Shown: one piece after another, positions 37,230-53,059 of the stretch
How positions within the stretch are numbered: position 1 is the first letter of the stretch
Layout of the letters: each line of letters opens with the position of its first letter
From: Dimorphilus gyrociliatus
Taxonomy: Eukaryota; Annelida; Polychaeta; Dinophilidae
NCBI GenBank assembly: GCA_904063045.1
Contig: CAJFCJ010000006.1
Span: forward strand, 1,775,601-1,839,600
DNA length: 64,000 nt
Direction: 5' to 3'
Made by a program: the position numbers and the translations under genes
The notes under the pieces: model-generated
The model's database searches: none
The model's input: only the letters and a program-made list of their open reading frames with translations
Told to the model about the DNA's origin: nothing

Positions 37230-37602
37230 CTTTCCATCTCTCTCTTCTTCGCACCCTTATTTTTTATTATACAATATAGCTTTTCATAGAGCAGCATCCC
37301 TGGAAACTTTTAATAATCTAACTACAAAAAAGTAGTAGGGAGTTTTAATAACGCTTCCGTCTAATTGTAATTAGACGCGAGACCAAACAGGAAAAGTAAA
37401 AATGAAAGGACAAAAAAAAATTACGGGTTTATGTATGTGCTTTTTAAATATACGAGACATATATTTTCATCGTTAAAAATAAGGGGAGAGAGTGATTTAT
37501 TCATGAAAATATGAATTATTGTCTATTTGCACATTTGATATAGAATGTTCAGTTGGTGCCTTATGAATATTGAAGAGTTTTGAAGAGATAATCTTATTTT
37601 TT

Positions 37603-39661
37603 ATGGCTTATAGGATACACATGACGAACGAAACCGACTACGTCATCGTCTACGGAACACAGAATTTAGTTGAATTTTCGAAACGATACGCCAAATGGCA
37701 TGGATGGGTCAGCTTGATAATCTGTAGCTTGGGTATAATTGGAAACGTTTTTAACATAATTGTACTAACTAGAAAGACTATGATAAGCACGACGAATTAT
37801 CTACTTACCGCATTGGCTGTAAGTGATCTTTTCACGATGCTTAGTTACGTTCCATTCGCCTTACATTTCTACATAATCTTCGAACCTATGGTATCCCCAG
37901 AAAGAGATACGAAAACTTGGGGTAAATTCCTTGTATTTCACCTCAACTTTACGGTTACTACTCATACTACTGCAATTTGGTTGGGGGTTGTGCTAAGCGC
38001 CTTCCGTTACTCTTTTATAAGAGGTTCCAATCGTTTTAGTTCATGGTGGATCTTTGGTGTTTACGTTTGTTCCGTTATTATATTGATACCGATGTATTTA
38101 TCGGTTAGATTAAAGGAAGAAACTTCAGGAAACAACAATTCAATATATGTTATTGCCGAACCTCCGCCAGACTCGTCTTATTCATTAATAGTAACACGTC
38201 TCAACTTTTGGATACACGCTATTTTAATAAAACTGTTACCTTGTATACTAATGTTGGTTTTCGGGCTGCTCTTGGTTTGGACTTTAAAAAGAACAGAGAC
38301 CAAGAGCTTACAATTAAGGTAAGAAGAACTTAAATGGAAAACGTTTAGTGGGGTTTCTTAACAGGAAAAGTAGAAACAGGAAAAAAATTATATTTTTACT
38401 TCCACATTTATATAGTTTTAGTTTAAACAAAAAGCCTTTTAATAGGGCTTTATTGGGAATAGGGTTTCGTGACACTTGGATTATGTTCATATATAAAGTC
38501 TTATTTATATCATAAATGCAAATAGAATTTAAAGTTTGTGCTATAGTCTGTTTGTATATACTGCCTGAGGGCAGCATATACTTTTAAGTATATGAAATAG
38601 TTTATCGTTTTATTGTTTAATTTACTAAAAAATTATGCCATTTCCCTACAGGCGTCAAAGTCGAAGTGAAAACTTTAAAGTACGCATGCGTGAGCATGCA
38701 AGAACAACCAGAATGTTGGTTGTCGTTATAACGCTCTTCTTAATAACTGAACTACCGCAAGGATTTTTAACGTTATGTTCTGGTTCAATGAGAGGCTTTC
38801 ATCGTGCCGTATATACGCCTTTAGGAGATATTATGGATTTGGTAGCTTTAGTTAATAATGCCATTAATTTTACTTGCTATTGCACGATGTCGAAGCAATT
38901 TAGGCAGACTTTCCTAAAGCTCTTTTGTCCTCAGTATAGGCAAACTGAAACTGCTACGGTACGTTTATATAAAGGGCAACCTGAAGAACACTTTGAGTTT
39001 TTTTATTCAATTGAGATAAGAGGCGCATTATTATATTTAGGTCGAAAAAACCATTTAGCTGTTCTTTATTTTCCTCCTTTCATCATCTTGTTTTATTTCT
39101 TATTTTTTTTCCAAAAAGCTTCAACTACTCACTTGTTTCTTTCTACGCATCCCTTTTCTCGCCTTTATAAAACAAATCCACGAATTCTTATTCTCATTAT
39201 AAAATGATATAGCAATACGATATTTGTGACTTTTAAACAGTATACTCTGCTGTGAAAAGGAATCATATATTCATCTTCACTTTTTTCAATCCTCTTACTC
39301 AACAATTCTAATATTAAAGGTTGACTTGGCAATGTATATATATAAGTTTATATATATATGGATATAGATATTTATATATAGATATATCTTGACTTAAATA
39401 ATCCTTTTAAAATAGTAACACTTGATTAATAATATATTCTAATTATAACAGGAGTATAGCGTTAGTCGTGCTCTTATTAGTAGAACGTTTGAACAAAGCC
39501 AAAGACGGAGATCGTCAGCAGTCAGCCACCAAACTCGACTCTCTTCCTTGGCCTCGTTATTCTGCCTTTCAGTGAATAATAATGAAGAAGATGGTGAAGT
39601 AGATCAGGGAGTGACAGAGGGAAACGAAGATGAATTAAAGATTCAAACAGTCGCCGTATAG
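37603..39661 (+). CDS. Class A peptide GPCR, myosuppressin/DMSR-like
   Basis: Three exons: 37603-38318, 38652-38958, 39452-39661, about 410 residues. Seven helices can be followed: SLIICSLGIIGNVFNIIVL (TM1, GN), NYLLTALAVSDLFTMLSYVP (TM2, LAxSD), FLVFHLNFTVTTHTTAIWLG (TM3), SSWWIFGVYVCSVIILIPMY (TM4), FWIHAILIKLLPCILMLVFG (TM5), TRMLVVVITLFLITELPQGF (TM6, with TELPQG as in DMSR-type receptors) and LVALVNNAINFTCYCTMS (TM7). The DRY motif is FRY, and NPxxY is replaced by NAINFTCY; both are usual in this subfamily. Exon 3 is a serine/arginine-rich then acidic cytoplasmic tail ending QTVAV. The ligand is probably an RFamide-like or myosuppressin-like neuropeptide, by family. ATGs at 37603 and 37621 are both possible starts; there is no signal peptide. 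Confidence 0.85.
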
Positions 39662-39927
39662 GTTCAGATAACAGACTCTTTATGTGGGCGAAATATACAT
39701 GCACACATAAAATAACATTGAACCAATCGTATAGTGTGTGTATGGTATAAACAATTTCATTGTATTTTAATAATGACCGTTTGGATTTCAAGCTGTATCT
39801 TACATATCAATAAAAGAGAATGTCCGTTCTTTTGTACACAGTATGTTAGTAGCGCTAGAGCTATATAAAGCTTGTTTTTGCATCGGCTGAGACTCTATAT
39901 CGGCTCGTTAGTTGCAATTCTTAAGAT

Positions 39928-41051
<1,124 letters not shown>

Positions 41052-41613
41052 ATATAACTAAAGTATTCATGGAACACTTGTAAGTTCAAACAACAACAAA
41101 AAAAACAAATAATCTCAAAATTAGACATTTCTAAATAAAAAAAAAACAGAATTACGTAATATACTAAATCAAAATCAAATAATTGTCATATTAGACATTG
41201 ATGTTCTATTCTTAAATATATATATTATATATATAATAAAATTCTCTATCTATAAACCAATGTCAGTCGAAGTTCAAGTAGTGGAATATGTAACAATAAT
41301 CACATGATTTGAGTGGTAAACTACAGCTGTTTAGTTTAAAGGTTAAATAAAAAAAAATAATACTTTGATGAAATGCTTTTTAGTAAATAAATCTAGTTAA
41401 CGTTGATATATAAAATTACAATAAATCGTAACAAAAGAAGGAATTGAGTAAATATTTAATCTGATCAGACATACTATCTAGTTAAATGAAAAATTGAATA
41501 ATACACAGTCATTTAAAGTTAAAAGGTAAGGTAATTTTTTTTATGTAAATATTCTGTATTTTTAAACGTTATAACCTTCCTAGAATTAAAAAAGAAACAC
41601 TTTTATTGACAGT
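41052..41613. other. Convergent 3' region CDA / SUMF2-like
   Basis: An AT-rich 560-bp gap between converging genes that probably holds both 3' UTRs. No other gene seen. Confidence 0.5.
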
Positions 41614-43373
41614 TTACAATTCGTAATGTCTGCCTGGGGAGTCTCTCTTCTTCTCCTTATCGAATAAGAGATTGGAAACCATCTTCTTTGCTTTAAACTC
41701 CCATGTTTCTTCCAGTGTGTGCACTTTAGGGGCTCGCTTGGGTGGTATGTCACCATTCAAAATCTTTTTCTCCGCTTGACTAACAATTTGTTTCTTTGGT
41801 TTTTGCTGACCTCTAGTATTGACTGGCTGATAAATCAAACTCTCAGCACATCTAAATCCAATATTTTCGCCTCTAAATGTTGGTTTTAACGGTTTCCTGG
41901 AGAATAGGTCATTTAATATGCTTATTGTTTTTCGAATATTTTTACTATTGGCTCAGAGTTTACTTACCTTGTAGCGCATCTCGCCTCATAATTAAAACGT
42001 CCATCACTAGAATCGACAAAAGAGCCACCGCGTATTACAAACTCAATATCGCTTTTGTTACGAGAGTTGATGTCTTCAACTATATCGCTGTATCGGTATT
42101 TTAACGAAAATTTTGTACTAGTCCACTCCCAAACGTTACCGACCATATCGTAAAGGCCAAAGTCATTTTGTTCAGGAAAGGCATCAACAGGAGATAAACC
42201 TTTGTATCCGTCTGCATTTTTATTTTCAATTGGGAAAGCACCCTTAAAAAATCAAATAATGAAACGCGTATGTAATTAGATTACGATTGTAGAGAAACGT
42301 TCTAGAGATTTAAATAGAACAGATAAAACCTACTTGCCAAACGTTCATACGTCTTCTACGAAAAGTTTCTCCCCATGGATATCTTGCACCTGGCGACAAT
42401 TGAATTATATCACCATTCTTTTCTTTTTTTTTAACATCCGATTAATTAACAAACCACTAAGTTTTCCACGTGCTGCATACTCCCATTCATATTCGGTTGG
42501 TAAGCGTTTACCCATAGACGTACAATAGGCTTCAGCATCTCTTTTAGTAACATGGACAGCGGGATAGTTAAGAAATTCAGAGATGTTAGAGGCAGGACCC
42601 CAAGGCTGAATACAAGTTTAACAGTTATAGCGAAGTAGGCAATTCGCTTCGAACCGTAGGTTATTTACCTTTGACCAATTAGCTCCTTTAACAGGCACCC
42701 ACCATCTTGCCTGTGGTAAAAGAAAGTCTTCAGCAACCACTGCTGGCTGCACAACATTATATAGAAAGACATAGCTGTAGCCTTCTTTTTCTGCAGTTGT
42801 TAAATATCTTTCCCTTTTTTCCTTAAACTGCCTAAAACATCGGAAGAGTAGAAGGAAAATATACAAAATGAAAGAATCAATTAAAACGTCCTTGAAAACA
42901 TAAACCTTTTCCTCAATTTACTCACAAGAAATCTTTAATGGTCACTGGGTATTTGTCGATTCTGAATGGTTTCACAGAAATTAATCTAGTTGGGAATTCG
43001 CCATTTTTAGCTGACCGATCATTAATACCCATCTTAAATTCTCCCCCTTTCATATAGAGACCTTTATCAATCCGAGAATGAATTTTTACAGCTGTAAAAA
43101 CAATAATGAAAGGATGATAATCCCAAACTATCTTTTATTTAATAAATGCATTATAAGCAAACTATTAGAGCTTTATAAGATAATCATTAATCTAAACTAC
43201 TTACGTATTTTAGCAGCGAATGAAGATCCTCCTACTTTAAGATTTCTTTTTATTTCCTCCAGTCTTTCCATCCTTTCTAGTTCCTTTTTGGAATAATGTG
43301 GAGAGTCACCCCAACAATAAACATTTTGAATGTTCACACAAACGAAAAACAAAGTAAATATCTCTCTAAACAT
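41614..43373 (-). CDS. SUMF2: Sulfatase-modifying factor, SUMF2-like
   Basis: An ER-lumen member of the formylglycine-generating enzyme family. ATG at 43373 with a signal peptide ([20 protein letters not shown]). Exons on the minus strand give [26 protein letters not shown], the SUMF2-like [29 protein letters not shown]-like [76 protein letters not shown] then RCATR, and ENIGFRCA. The [22 protein letters not shown] block aligns with SUMF2 (GASWIDTADG...), not with SUMF1. The first of SUMF1's two catalytic cysteines (SYCYRYRC) is asparagine here, while the second is kept; SUMF2 itself has lost both. The C-terminus is a long basic extension ending HYEL, a KDEL-type ER-retrieval candidate where vertebrate SUMF2 has PGEL. 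It is probably a regulatory partner, not a full formylglycine synthase. Confidence 0.85.
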
Positions 43374-43761
43374 ATTTGAATATATCTATTATATTTTAAA
43401 AGGAGTCAATAAGAAGAATAACTTATAGAGATAGTTTAGTTTAAATGTAGTCTTTGCCAATAATAACGAATAATTGTTGATATATATATATTTAAAGTAT
43501 ATCAGCGTGGACGACTGAATTTTCAATTTGACGCATATGCCGCAACGAACAGTTAAAACTGTCGCACGTGTTATTGATTGAGTCTACGTATACAAAAAAA
43601 CGGGTACTTAGTCGATGAACAGGACAGATGATAACGTAATTATTGTAAAGAAATTCTCCTTGGAAATCTTATAATCAAATTTTAAGTTTGATCCACCTTT
43701 GTACCCTAATTCTTCGTTTTGCCCCTCTTCTAACATCCTTTATTGATAAAGTTTTGTCAAT

Positions 43762-44964
43762 TCATTCCGTAAATTTCCATATGAATTTATACCTTTTTTT
43801 CAACTTTAAATCAGTTTTCAACGATGAAAGCCTAAGGCGAAAAAACTCAGCATCTGGATACCCAAATGATATTTCGTAATGTTTCTCGATTCTTTCAGCG
43901 AAGAGATTAGAATAAAATGGATTCCAATTTATCAGCGGGAATCCCTCTATTTGCTTTAATGTGTTTATCTCAATCGCTGTTACTAACCCAGGATAGGCCG
44001 TTATTGTTTCCCTAAGGGTTAATTAAAGATACAAAAAAATAGCTTTAGCTGTCTGAATGATTCAATTATAGTAAATACCTTTTTCCCTTAACGTAATAGT
44101 CAACATTGGCTGAAAAGTCAAGTATTTTGACATGGCTACAAGAATAAATAAAAGCGTCGTTATCCGGCAAAACGTGGGGGGAATGAAAAACAAAACATGA
44201 CCAAGCGCCTAACTTTGATACAACTTCTACTCCACCATTCATTAAAAGTCCAGAATAATCTTTGTATTTCACTCCGTCACTTTCATCTAACTAGCATAAA
44301 GAGAGGATGACATTATCTTCACAGCGCTATGCTTATTATTAATACTTTGTATATCTTTCTTTACCTCGACGAAGAATATTTGATAAGTTTGCTGTTGTCT
44401 TTGTAAAAAATCATGCATATGTCGTAAGAAATCATTTAATATAGCTTTGTCATCATTAGTAATTGGTACAATAAGCGCAAGTGGAAGTAGAGTTGATCGA
44501 CAATCCGGTTTATAAAATCCTCCCTCTTGTACTTCCGGAAACGATTTCTTCATAATCCTCGCTTCTAACGAATGATTCCAGATTGGTACCACTGAGCCAT
44601 CTGCTTTCATCAATACAACAAACAAGAATGGATGCACTGTATAAACGTGAAGAAAAAACTAACAAGTACTCTCATCCTGACAAAGGGGACAAGAATCAGA
44701 GTATATTTTCTCCACTTTCATTTTGGCAAGTAGTAACCAATTATAGCAAACTAAACTGGGGTCTTGATAATTAACCGATGCATATATATGCATATTACCA
44801 TTTCGAAAGAGATGGAGCAACAAAATTTGAATAATAAGATAGAGCAAGTAATAAAGAATAAGGAATTTTAAGCAAAGAATTACATAACGAAAACTACATT
44901 GCAACGTCATCCATAAGAAGGACAAACGGGATCGACGAGTCGTGACTACCGAAACGCCTCCCAT
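43762..44964 (-). CDS. Degenerate beta-1,4-galactosyltransferase-like protein (probable pseudoenzyme)
   Basis: ATG at 44964 (MGGVSVVTTRRSRLSF), a type II membrane anchor (FRYVILCLKFLILYYLLYLI) and a short stem. The catalytic-domain homology begins with GGFYKPDCRSTLLPLALIVP, HMHDFLQRQQQTYQIFFVE, then GLLMNGGVEVVSKLGAWSCF, VFHSPHVLPDNDAFIYSC and AYPGLVTAIEINTLKQIEGF. These track the B4GALT core: CxP...VAIIVP, LHPFLQRQxxxYxIxVV, NxGxxEA, WDCFIFHDVDLxPExDxxxYxC, YxGGVTALSxxQFxxxNGF. But the metal-binding DVD is SPHV, and the WGWGGEDDD substrate and catalytic segment is NWNPFYSN. The frame is otherwise open across at least four exons with good splice sites. So it looks like an expressed protein that has lost galactosyl transfer, not a decayed pseudogene. 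The stop is at 43762-43764. Confidence 0.75.
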
Positions 44965-45814
44965 TTCTAAATTAATCTTAAATAATAGAAAAGAAAAAAA
45001 ATAAATAATTAAGGGGAAAAAAGTTGTTTATAGTAAAATAAAGAAAGTAATAAATCTTATAAATTACTATCAACACTTACCAATTGTTTTTATAAAAAAA
45101 AGAAAACAACCAGTAGATCATTCGACAAATTACCAATAAAATAAAAGTATATATGTTTTATGTTTATTTATATTTTTAAAAAAAAAAAGAAACACTCGTA
45201 ACGTTGCTAAGTTGTTTGAATACGATGGTTGTTAGTTGGAAAAAGCTAGTGTAAGGTATTTTAATTGTATATGTCATAACATTGAATAATGATGTGGATC
45301 TAATAAATTTTCCATTTGTCTTTATTCAATATACTTATGTATATTACTATATGAAGTGTTGTTCTCCTAAAGATAATGCTTTTAAAATCAATAGAAATGA
45401 ACAGATTAATTAGAATATATACATATATATATACTGTATAAATAATATAGTTAATAATTATTAGCTTATACTTATTTGATTCAAACAACAGATTCACCAA
45501 GCTCACCTGAAAAATGACAATATTTAAGTACAAAAAGTAAAAGGTTACTGGTAAATAAGCACAAAAAAGCAAGAATTACATTTGTTCGCTCTTTTGCCAG
45601 CAGACTAGTTTAACTTGAAATTTTTTCTCAGAAAAATCGTATAAAATATAGATCATCTTTTAAAAAAATATCATTTAAATAAATATATTGTACACTTTTA
45701 TGTGTTAATATATACATATGTGTACAAATTGTCAATATAAAGACATAACTAATATTAAAGTAAGCGATTAAAAACAAGCAAAATCAATGGCATGTTTAAT
45801 TTCGTTGTTCGTTT
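44965..45814. other. Intergenic region
   Basis: AT-rich, 850 bp between two minus-strand genes, with an ATATATACTGTATAAATA palindrome near 45425-45442. A hydrophobic 90-codon frame at 45300-45572 (-) is AT-driven and not called. Confidence 0.5.
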
Positions 45815-48298
<2,484 letters not shown>

Positions 48299-49168
48299 TT
48301 TGATTTATTAAGTGTCACGTGACCGTTCTAAGTATTAACTACTGTTAGTAGTACCCAAATCCGGGCACTTGACTTCGATTGTTGTTCTTGACAAAGTATT
48401 TATATAAAACTCTAAAAATATCGCAAATGGAGACGCATTGATATTATATGGTTAGTTACCTTAATAAATTATCTTTCGATTTGAATTAAAATCATAATGT
48501 ATCATTTCTTTAAAGTAAATAAAATATTGTTAATTGTTATGTAGAGTAGTATCTAAAACTAGAACGGGTAGTTTTATACAAGTGTCATTAGAGATTCACA
48601 ATGTGTAACTTTTCATTAATTGTTGAATAACAATGTTTACAACATCGTGGTAAATAAAAGTGACTAGTATTTTCTGTATATATAAGTTTTAACATTAGAA
48701 AATCAATGTTTTATTTTCATACTTGTGTGTATAATACATTTTTCAGGATAAATTTTTTTTTATGTATTTAAAAATATTAAAATCTGCTTTTAATCGAATA
48801 TCAATTGTATTTAACTGTTTAGAGAAATTGATGATATAATCTTTCTAGACAAAAAAATTTTCCTTTTAGTCTTTTTATTGCTGGCTGCCAGAATTTAATG
48901 TTTTGAAGGTTATTTAAATAACATTCTTTGTAATGTGTTGTAACGAATACTGTAGTGTCTGTCTGTTAATACACACATGCTGTATATATTTAGAGATATA
49001 GATTGAGATCGTTTCTCATAGTTTGTTAAAATAGAACACTTTAACCTGAACAATCGATAGTATATCATAGGAGAGATAGAGGCCTATAAATTCACGTATA
49101 GATGATTAATCTTCATTTTACAAGGTTATGACATAACGCTTGTTGAAAGTCTACTTGTCTATCTAGAT
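48299..49168. other. Divergent intergenic region ABI / MLX
   Basis: 870 bp of AT-rich DNA. A CACGTG-like CACGTGAC (48316-48323) lies just upstream of ABI, an E-box that MLX-family dimers could bind. No gene is seen. Confidence 0.45.
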
Positions 49169-50985
49169 ATGGCGGAGCACAGAACTTCTAATTCTAAACA
49201 GCTATCTGATCTGGATTTTCTCTTATCCACGGTAAATAAATGCATATCTCATCTCTAAATAATATTACAAATAAGAAAAATGATTACTAATGTGAAAGAA
49301 AATGAAATTGGGAACTTTTATACATTAAAATAAATAGCTCTTCATTCTAACATGATAATTGATTTTCTAGACAAAATAATAAAGGTTTTAAGCTTCAAAA
49401 GTTACGCTTGTTTTGAATGTCTTGATTGCTTTTGTTTTTTTTTTTTACATATAAATTGAGAATGTACAATATAACTGTATCTATGTATACTAAATAAAGC
49501 TATTTAAATTGAGGAAAAGGTGAAAAACAAACACATTTTCTATATAACTTCTCATTTCAGACAATGACTGATACAAGTTACCACGAAGGAGTTATTGATC
49601 AAACAGGTACACTCTTCTTTTTACAGATAGATTTAAATATATATATATACAAGAATTATTTTTTACTTGATTGTTGGTATAAGCAAAAATTCTTTGAATA
49701 ATCTATAAATATCTTTAACCGAGGGATTAGTTTTATTGATCTATAAGAGTAGAAGAAATGCAACAAGTCTGAAAAGAGCTTACTTTCTTCTATTATCTTT
49801 ATCATTAAAGGTTTCACTTATGGTGTTTAATCATATATTTATTCCATCTTTTTCTTTCTTTTAGCATTATCTGCGTTGGACAGTGTGCAGATGAATGTAG
49901 ATCTAAACCCAGCAAATTTATCATCATCAAATAGATGTTATTCAAGAACTAGTTCTACTGGAAGTGTTCACTTTTCGTGTTCTTCAGCATCGAGCGCTCA
50001 AAATTCTGGTATCTAATCTAACCTCTATTCAAATTAAATTTACTTTGACTTTGACTTTTGATCTGTGATCTAGTAAAAATAGTAATGTCGAAATATTTAA
50101 TCACTAGAACGTTTAGTTTAATATTCTGATCAAATGAAAAAGACATTTTCTTATAAATTCTTCTCCATAAAAAGATGACGAAGACAGTGATGGTCGACCT
50201 CAGTCTTTTCGAGATCGGCGAAGAGAAGCTCACACACAAGCTGAGCAAAAAAGAAGAGACGCAATTAAGAAAGGATATGATGATTTAGCAAGTCTGGTAC
50301 CGAAGTGTCAAAGTGCTGATCCTGTAGGGGGACAAAAATTAAGTAAAGCTGCAATTCTTCAGAGGTGTAAGTTATCAAAATTAAATTATAATTGAATGTT
50401 GAAATAATACGTGACAAAAATATGTCTAAACAGCAATCGAGTATATAACGTATTTGCAAAAGGAGAAGTCAAAACAAACAGATGACTTAGAAAGTTTGAA
50501 AAAGGAGGTTGTAGCTTTAAAAATAATGAAAGCGTAAGCTATCTGATTAAATAATTTATTCTATGGGAAGGTCTGAAATTAACTGAAAATCTTGTTTCTT
50601 GTTTTAGCAATTACGAGCATATAGTAAAATCTTACAAAAATACCCCCGAAGCTGGTCAGAATCAAGTATCAGATGAAGTTAAATTTCAAGTGGTTAGTAA
50701 AATCATAGTTTATATGAAATATTATAAAATTTAGGCTTAAATTAATTAAGATGTATAGTTAAATTAAAAATTGAAAAAAAAAAAGCATTGTGTTCTTAAC
50801 CTGGAAAATAGTTTCAGGAAATTATGGACAACCTGTTTACGAGTTTCAATGCATCAATATCCGTAGCAAATTTTGCTGAATTATCCGCTTGCGTCTTCAC
50901 ATGGCTTGAAGAGCACTGTAAACCACAGCTATTGAGAGAATTAACCTTGAAAATTTTGCAACGATTTAATGCAAATTTCGGATAA
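49169..50985 (+). CDS. MLX: Max-like protein X (bHLH-ZIP)
   Basis: The obligate dimer partner of Mondo/ChREBP; it binds carbohydrate-response E-boxes and moves to the nucleus with its partner. Exon 1 starts at 49169 (MAEHRTSNSKQLSDLDFLLS). Middle exons are serine-rich (SSTGSVHFSCSSASSAQN). The basic region and first helix are REAHTQAEQKRRDAIKKGYD (H/E/R E-box contacts). DLASLVPKCQ and QKLSKAAILQRSIEYITYLQ form the HLH, followed by the leucine zipper. The C-terminal dimerisation and cytoplasmic-localisation domain (DNLFTSFNASISVANFAELS ... WLEEHCKPQLLRELTL) is unique to MLX and Mondo proteins and near-identical to vertebrate MLX. Stop at 50983-50985. Complete and ordinary. Confidence 0.95.
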
Positions 50986-53059
50986 TAATTTCAAACTTTA
51001 TACATTAGTAAGTACATTGTAGGTAGTGTTCGGGTGTTGTGTCACGTTCTTGAATGGTTTTTTTTTTCCAAGCAAAATTTACACTATAGAATCTATTATT
51101 TTATGAATACATATATTTGAATACATAAATGCATAGCCCAAGAATGAAGTGGTACCGTTCACAAGGGCAAATCTAATCGTTCCGTCCAGCGGTTAGATAA
51201 TTTTCATACCATATGCTTTTTTTTTTAAATTCACACAAGTCAACTACTCTGTCAGTTAAACTGATGTGTGGTACAAAACTCCTTCAAAGGTTTTTTCAAC
51301 AAAAAAATCTAGCCGGATATATTTATGAAATAATATAAATTACTCTAATATCAAAACTTCCCACAATTTTCATGTATGACAGCGTTTTTCTTTTCTTGTT
51401 AATATTTTATTATTTGAACTATACCTTAAAAGTTTTCTACAAGTGGAGAATTATCTAAATTCTTTACAATCGTTGAAAGCAACATCCCGTCCTATATAGT
51501 CATCTTCCTTTACCAAGCTGTGGATATCTCATTGCTAATCTCGAGTTTTGTCAATGAAAACTATTATAAAGAAAATAATTATAATAAATCAGTAAATATG
51601 TTAATAATGGCCAAATTTTAACTTGGCTGTCATCAATTTATTAAACTAGTTACCGCCAAAAACCTATTTCGACTGTGGATGAATTTGATGAAGAGAAATA
51701 CTCGTTAGTTTATCATTTGATAGAAACGAAAGAAAAATATGGATCCAGATACTTAAAACACATGGCTGAAAGTATTCCAATGAATTCTCTGATCTTTCAA
51801 TAATGGAGAAGCGTTTTTTTCGACCTTTCATTGCAAGTTACATATCAATGATTAAACTCGTATGAAATCGAATGCATATCAGATTTATATAGAATTATTG
51901 TGAAGGAAGTTGACGCAAAAAGGTCCATGGAAATTTCATAATAGACCGAAAAAATTGTGTGCAACTTCTATGAGCTTTCTGCTTTTCGTTTGTGTGAGAG
52001 ATAAAGGAAAAGAGGAATGGAAAAAAGTATAAAGTAATGGAGAAAAAAGCTAGTGATACACTTGCACAATCGTACCATATACCTAGTAATATAATACTCT
52101 AAATTCTCTATGGTAACGGATTAATTTTCGTTTTATCATTCTAATAAAATATTGCATTTATCCTCCACCTCTCACCTTTCATGTCGATATCACTTAAAGG
52201 CAAGAAATACATTTTGTAGGAATGTTTCATGTGGAAGTCGATTGCAGTTTTTTTATAAGCTTCACTAAATTCCTAAAATTTCCAGGTGATCATTTTCTTC
52301 AATTCTATTTGAAATATAGAATAAATGGATATAGAGTCGAGCAGAGAGGCAAGATATCAACTTTAAGTGAAGAAGATCCGCTTTTGTAAAGGCAGAGTGT
52401 TTTGAAGTTGCTTGTTTAAAGATGAAGATTAAATAATTTATTGGTTTGTCATCTGTGTACGTCATTTAAGTTTGGGGTTTAATGATTATACTCTATAATA
52501 ATTTTTTCTCATTAGGATGAATATAAAACTTGGAATAAGAAAAGGACAACTTTCGAGGATGTTACTTCTTTAAATTTTTGTAGGTCATTTATAAATTTTG
52601 TACATTTTTGATAATTTGCTCTATTTATTGGCTATAGTTGGAAGTAATTGAATGAATAAAGTTAATGTTAAATACTCTCAATTCTGTATTTAATTGATGA
52701 AATAATTATTTAAGCGTACAAATAAAATTATTATGATTTTTATTAAATTATATATAATTGATTATTAATATTGTGATTAAAATAAGATATCCCACTTTCT
52801 GAAGATTGGCCTATCTTAATAAGTAAAAATAAAGCTTTGAAAGAATTCCACAACGATAATTACAAAAACCTGAGTAGCAAGCATTTTCGTATTTAAAATT
52901 TGCATTCGAAATATAATTTTTTACATAGAATACACTAAAATTTCTGTTTTCTTAATTACTGAACAGTTTAGCTATTTTACGAAAATAGCTGTACCCTAAA
53001 GATTGCGCGGGTATTAGGAAACAATCAAGATCTGTGAGTGTTTTCCATAAAATTAAAGT
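50986..53059. other. Intergenic region with one coding-like fragment
   Basis: 2.07 kb between MLX and FEN1. Mostly AT-rich. A 53-codon open stretch at 51645-51803 (+) has protein-like, non-repetitive composition (see findings). Nothing else recognised. Confidence 0.5.

Larger units (their letters stand above)
31725..37602. other. 5.9-kb gene-poor region with purine tracts
   Basis: No supported gene. Contents: (GA)n tracts at 32279-32307, 32355-32428 and 34372-34410; (TA)n at 32579-32607; CT-rich tracts at 36109-36208 and 37193-37223; poly-A/T runs near 35250 and 35560-35645; a promoter-like element at 32156-32182; an NRF1 palindrome at 34828-34839; and short coding-like patches near 34764-34930 and 36497-36640. 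Distal regulatory DNA or 5' UTR exons of the GPCR gene at 37.6 kb could lie here. Confidence 0.5.

Noticed and set aside
37047-37335. Overlapping plus-strand frames rich in SLSLSL
   Set aside because: Produced by the (CT)n tract.
45300-45572. 90-codon hydrophobic minus-strand frame
   Set aside because: Ile/Tyr/Leu/Phe-rich composition expected from AT-rich DNA; no codon or motif signal.
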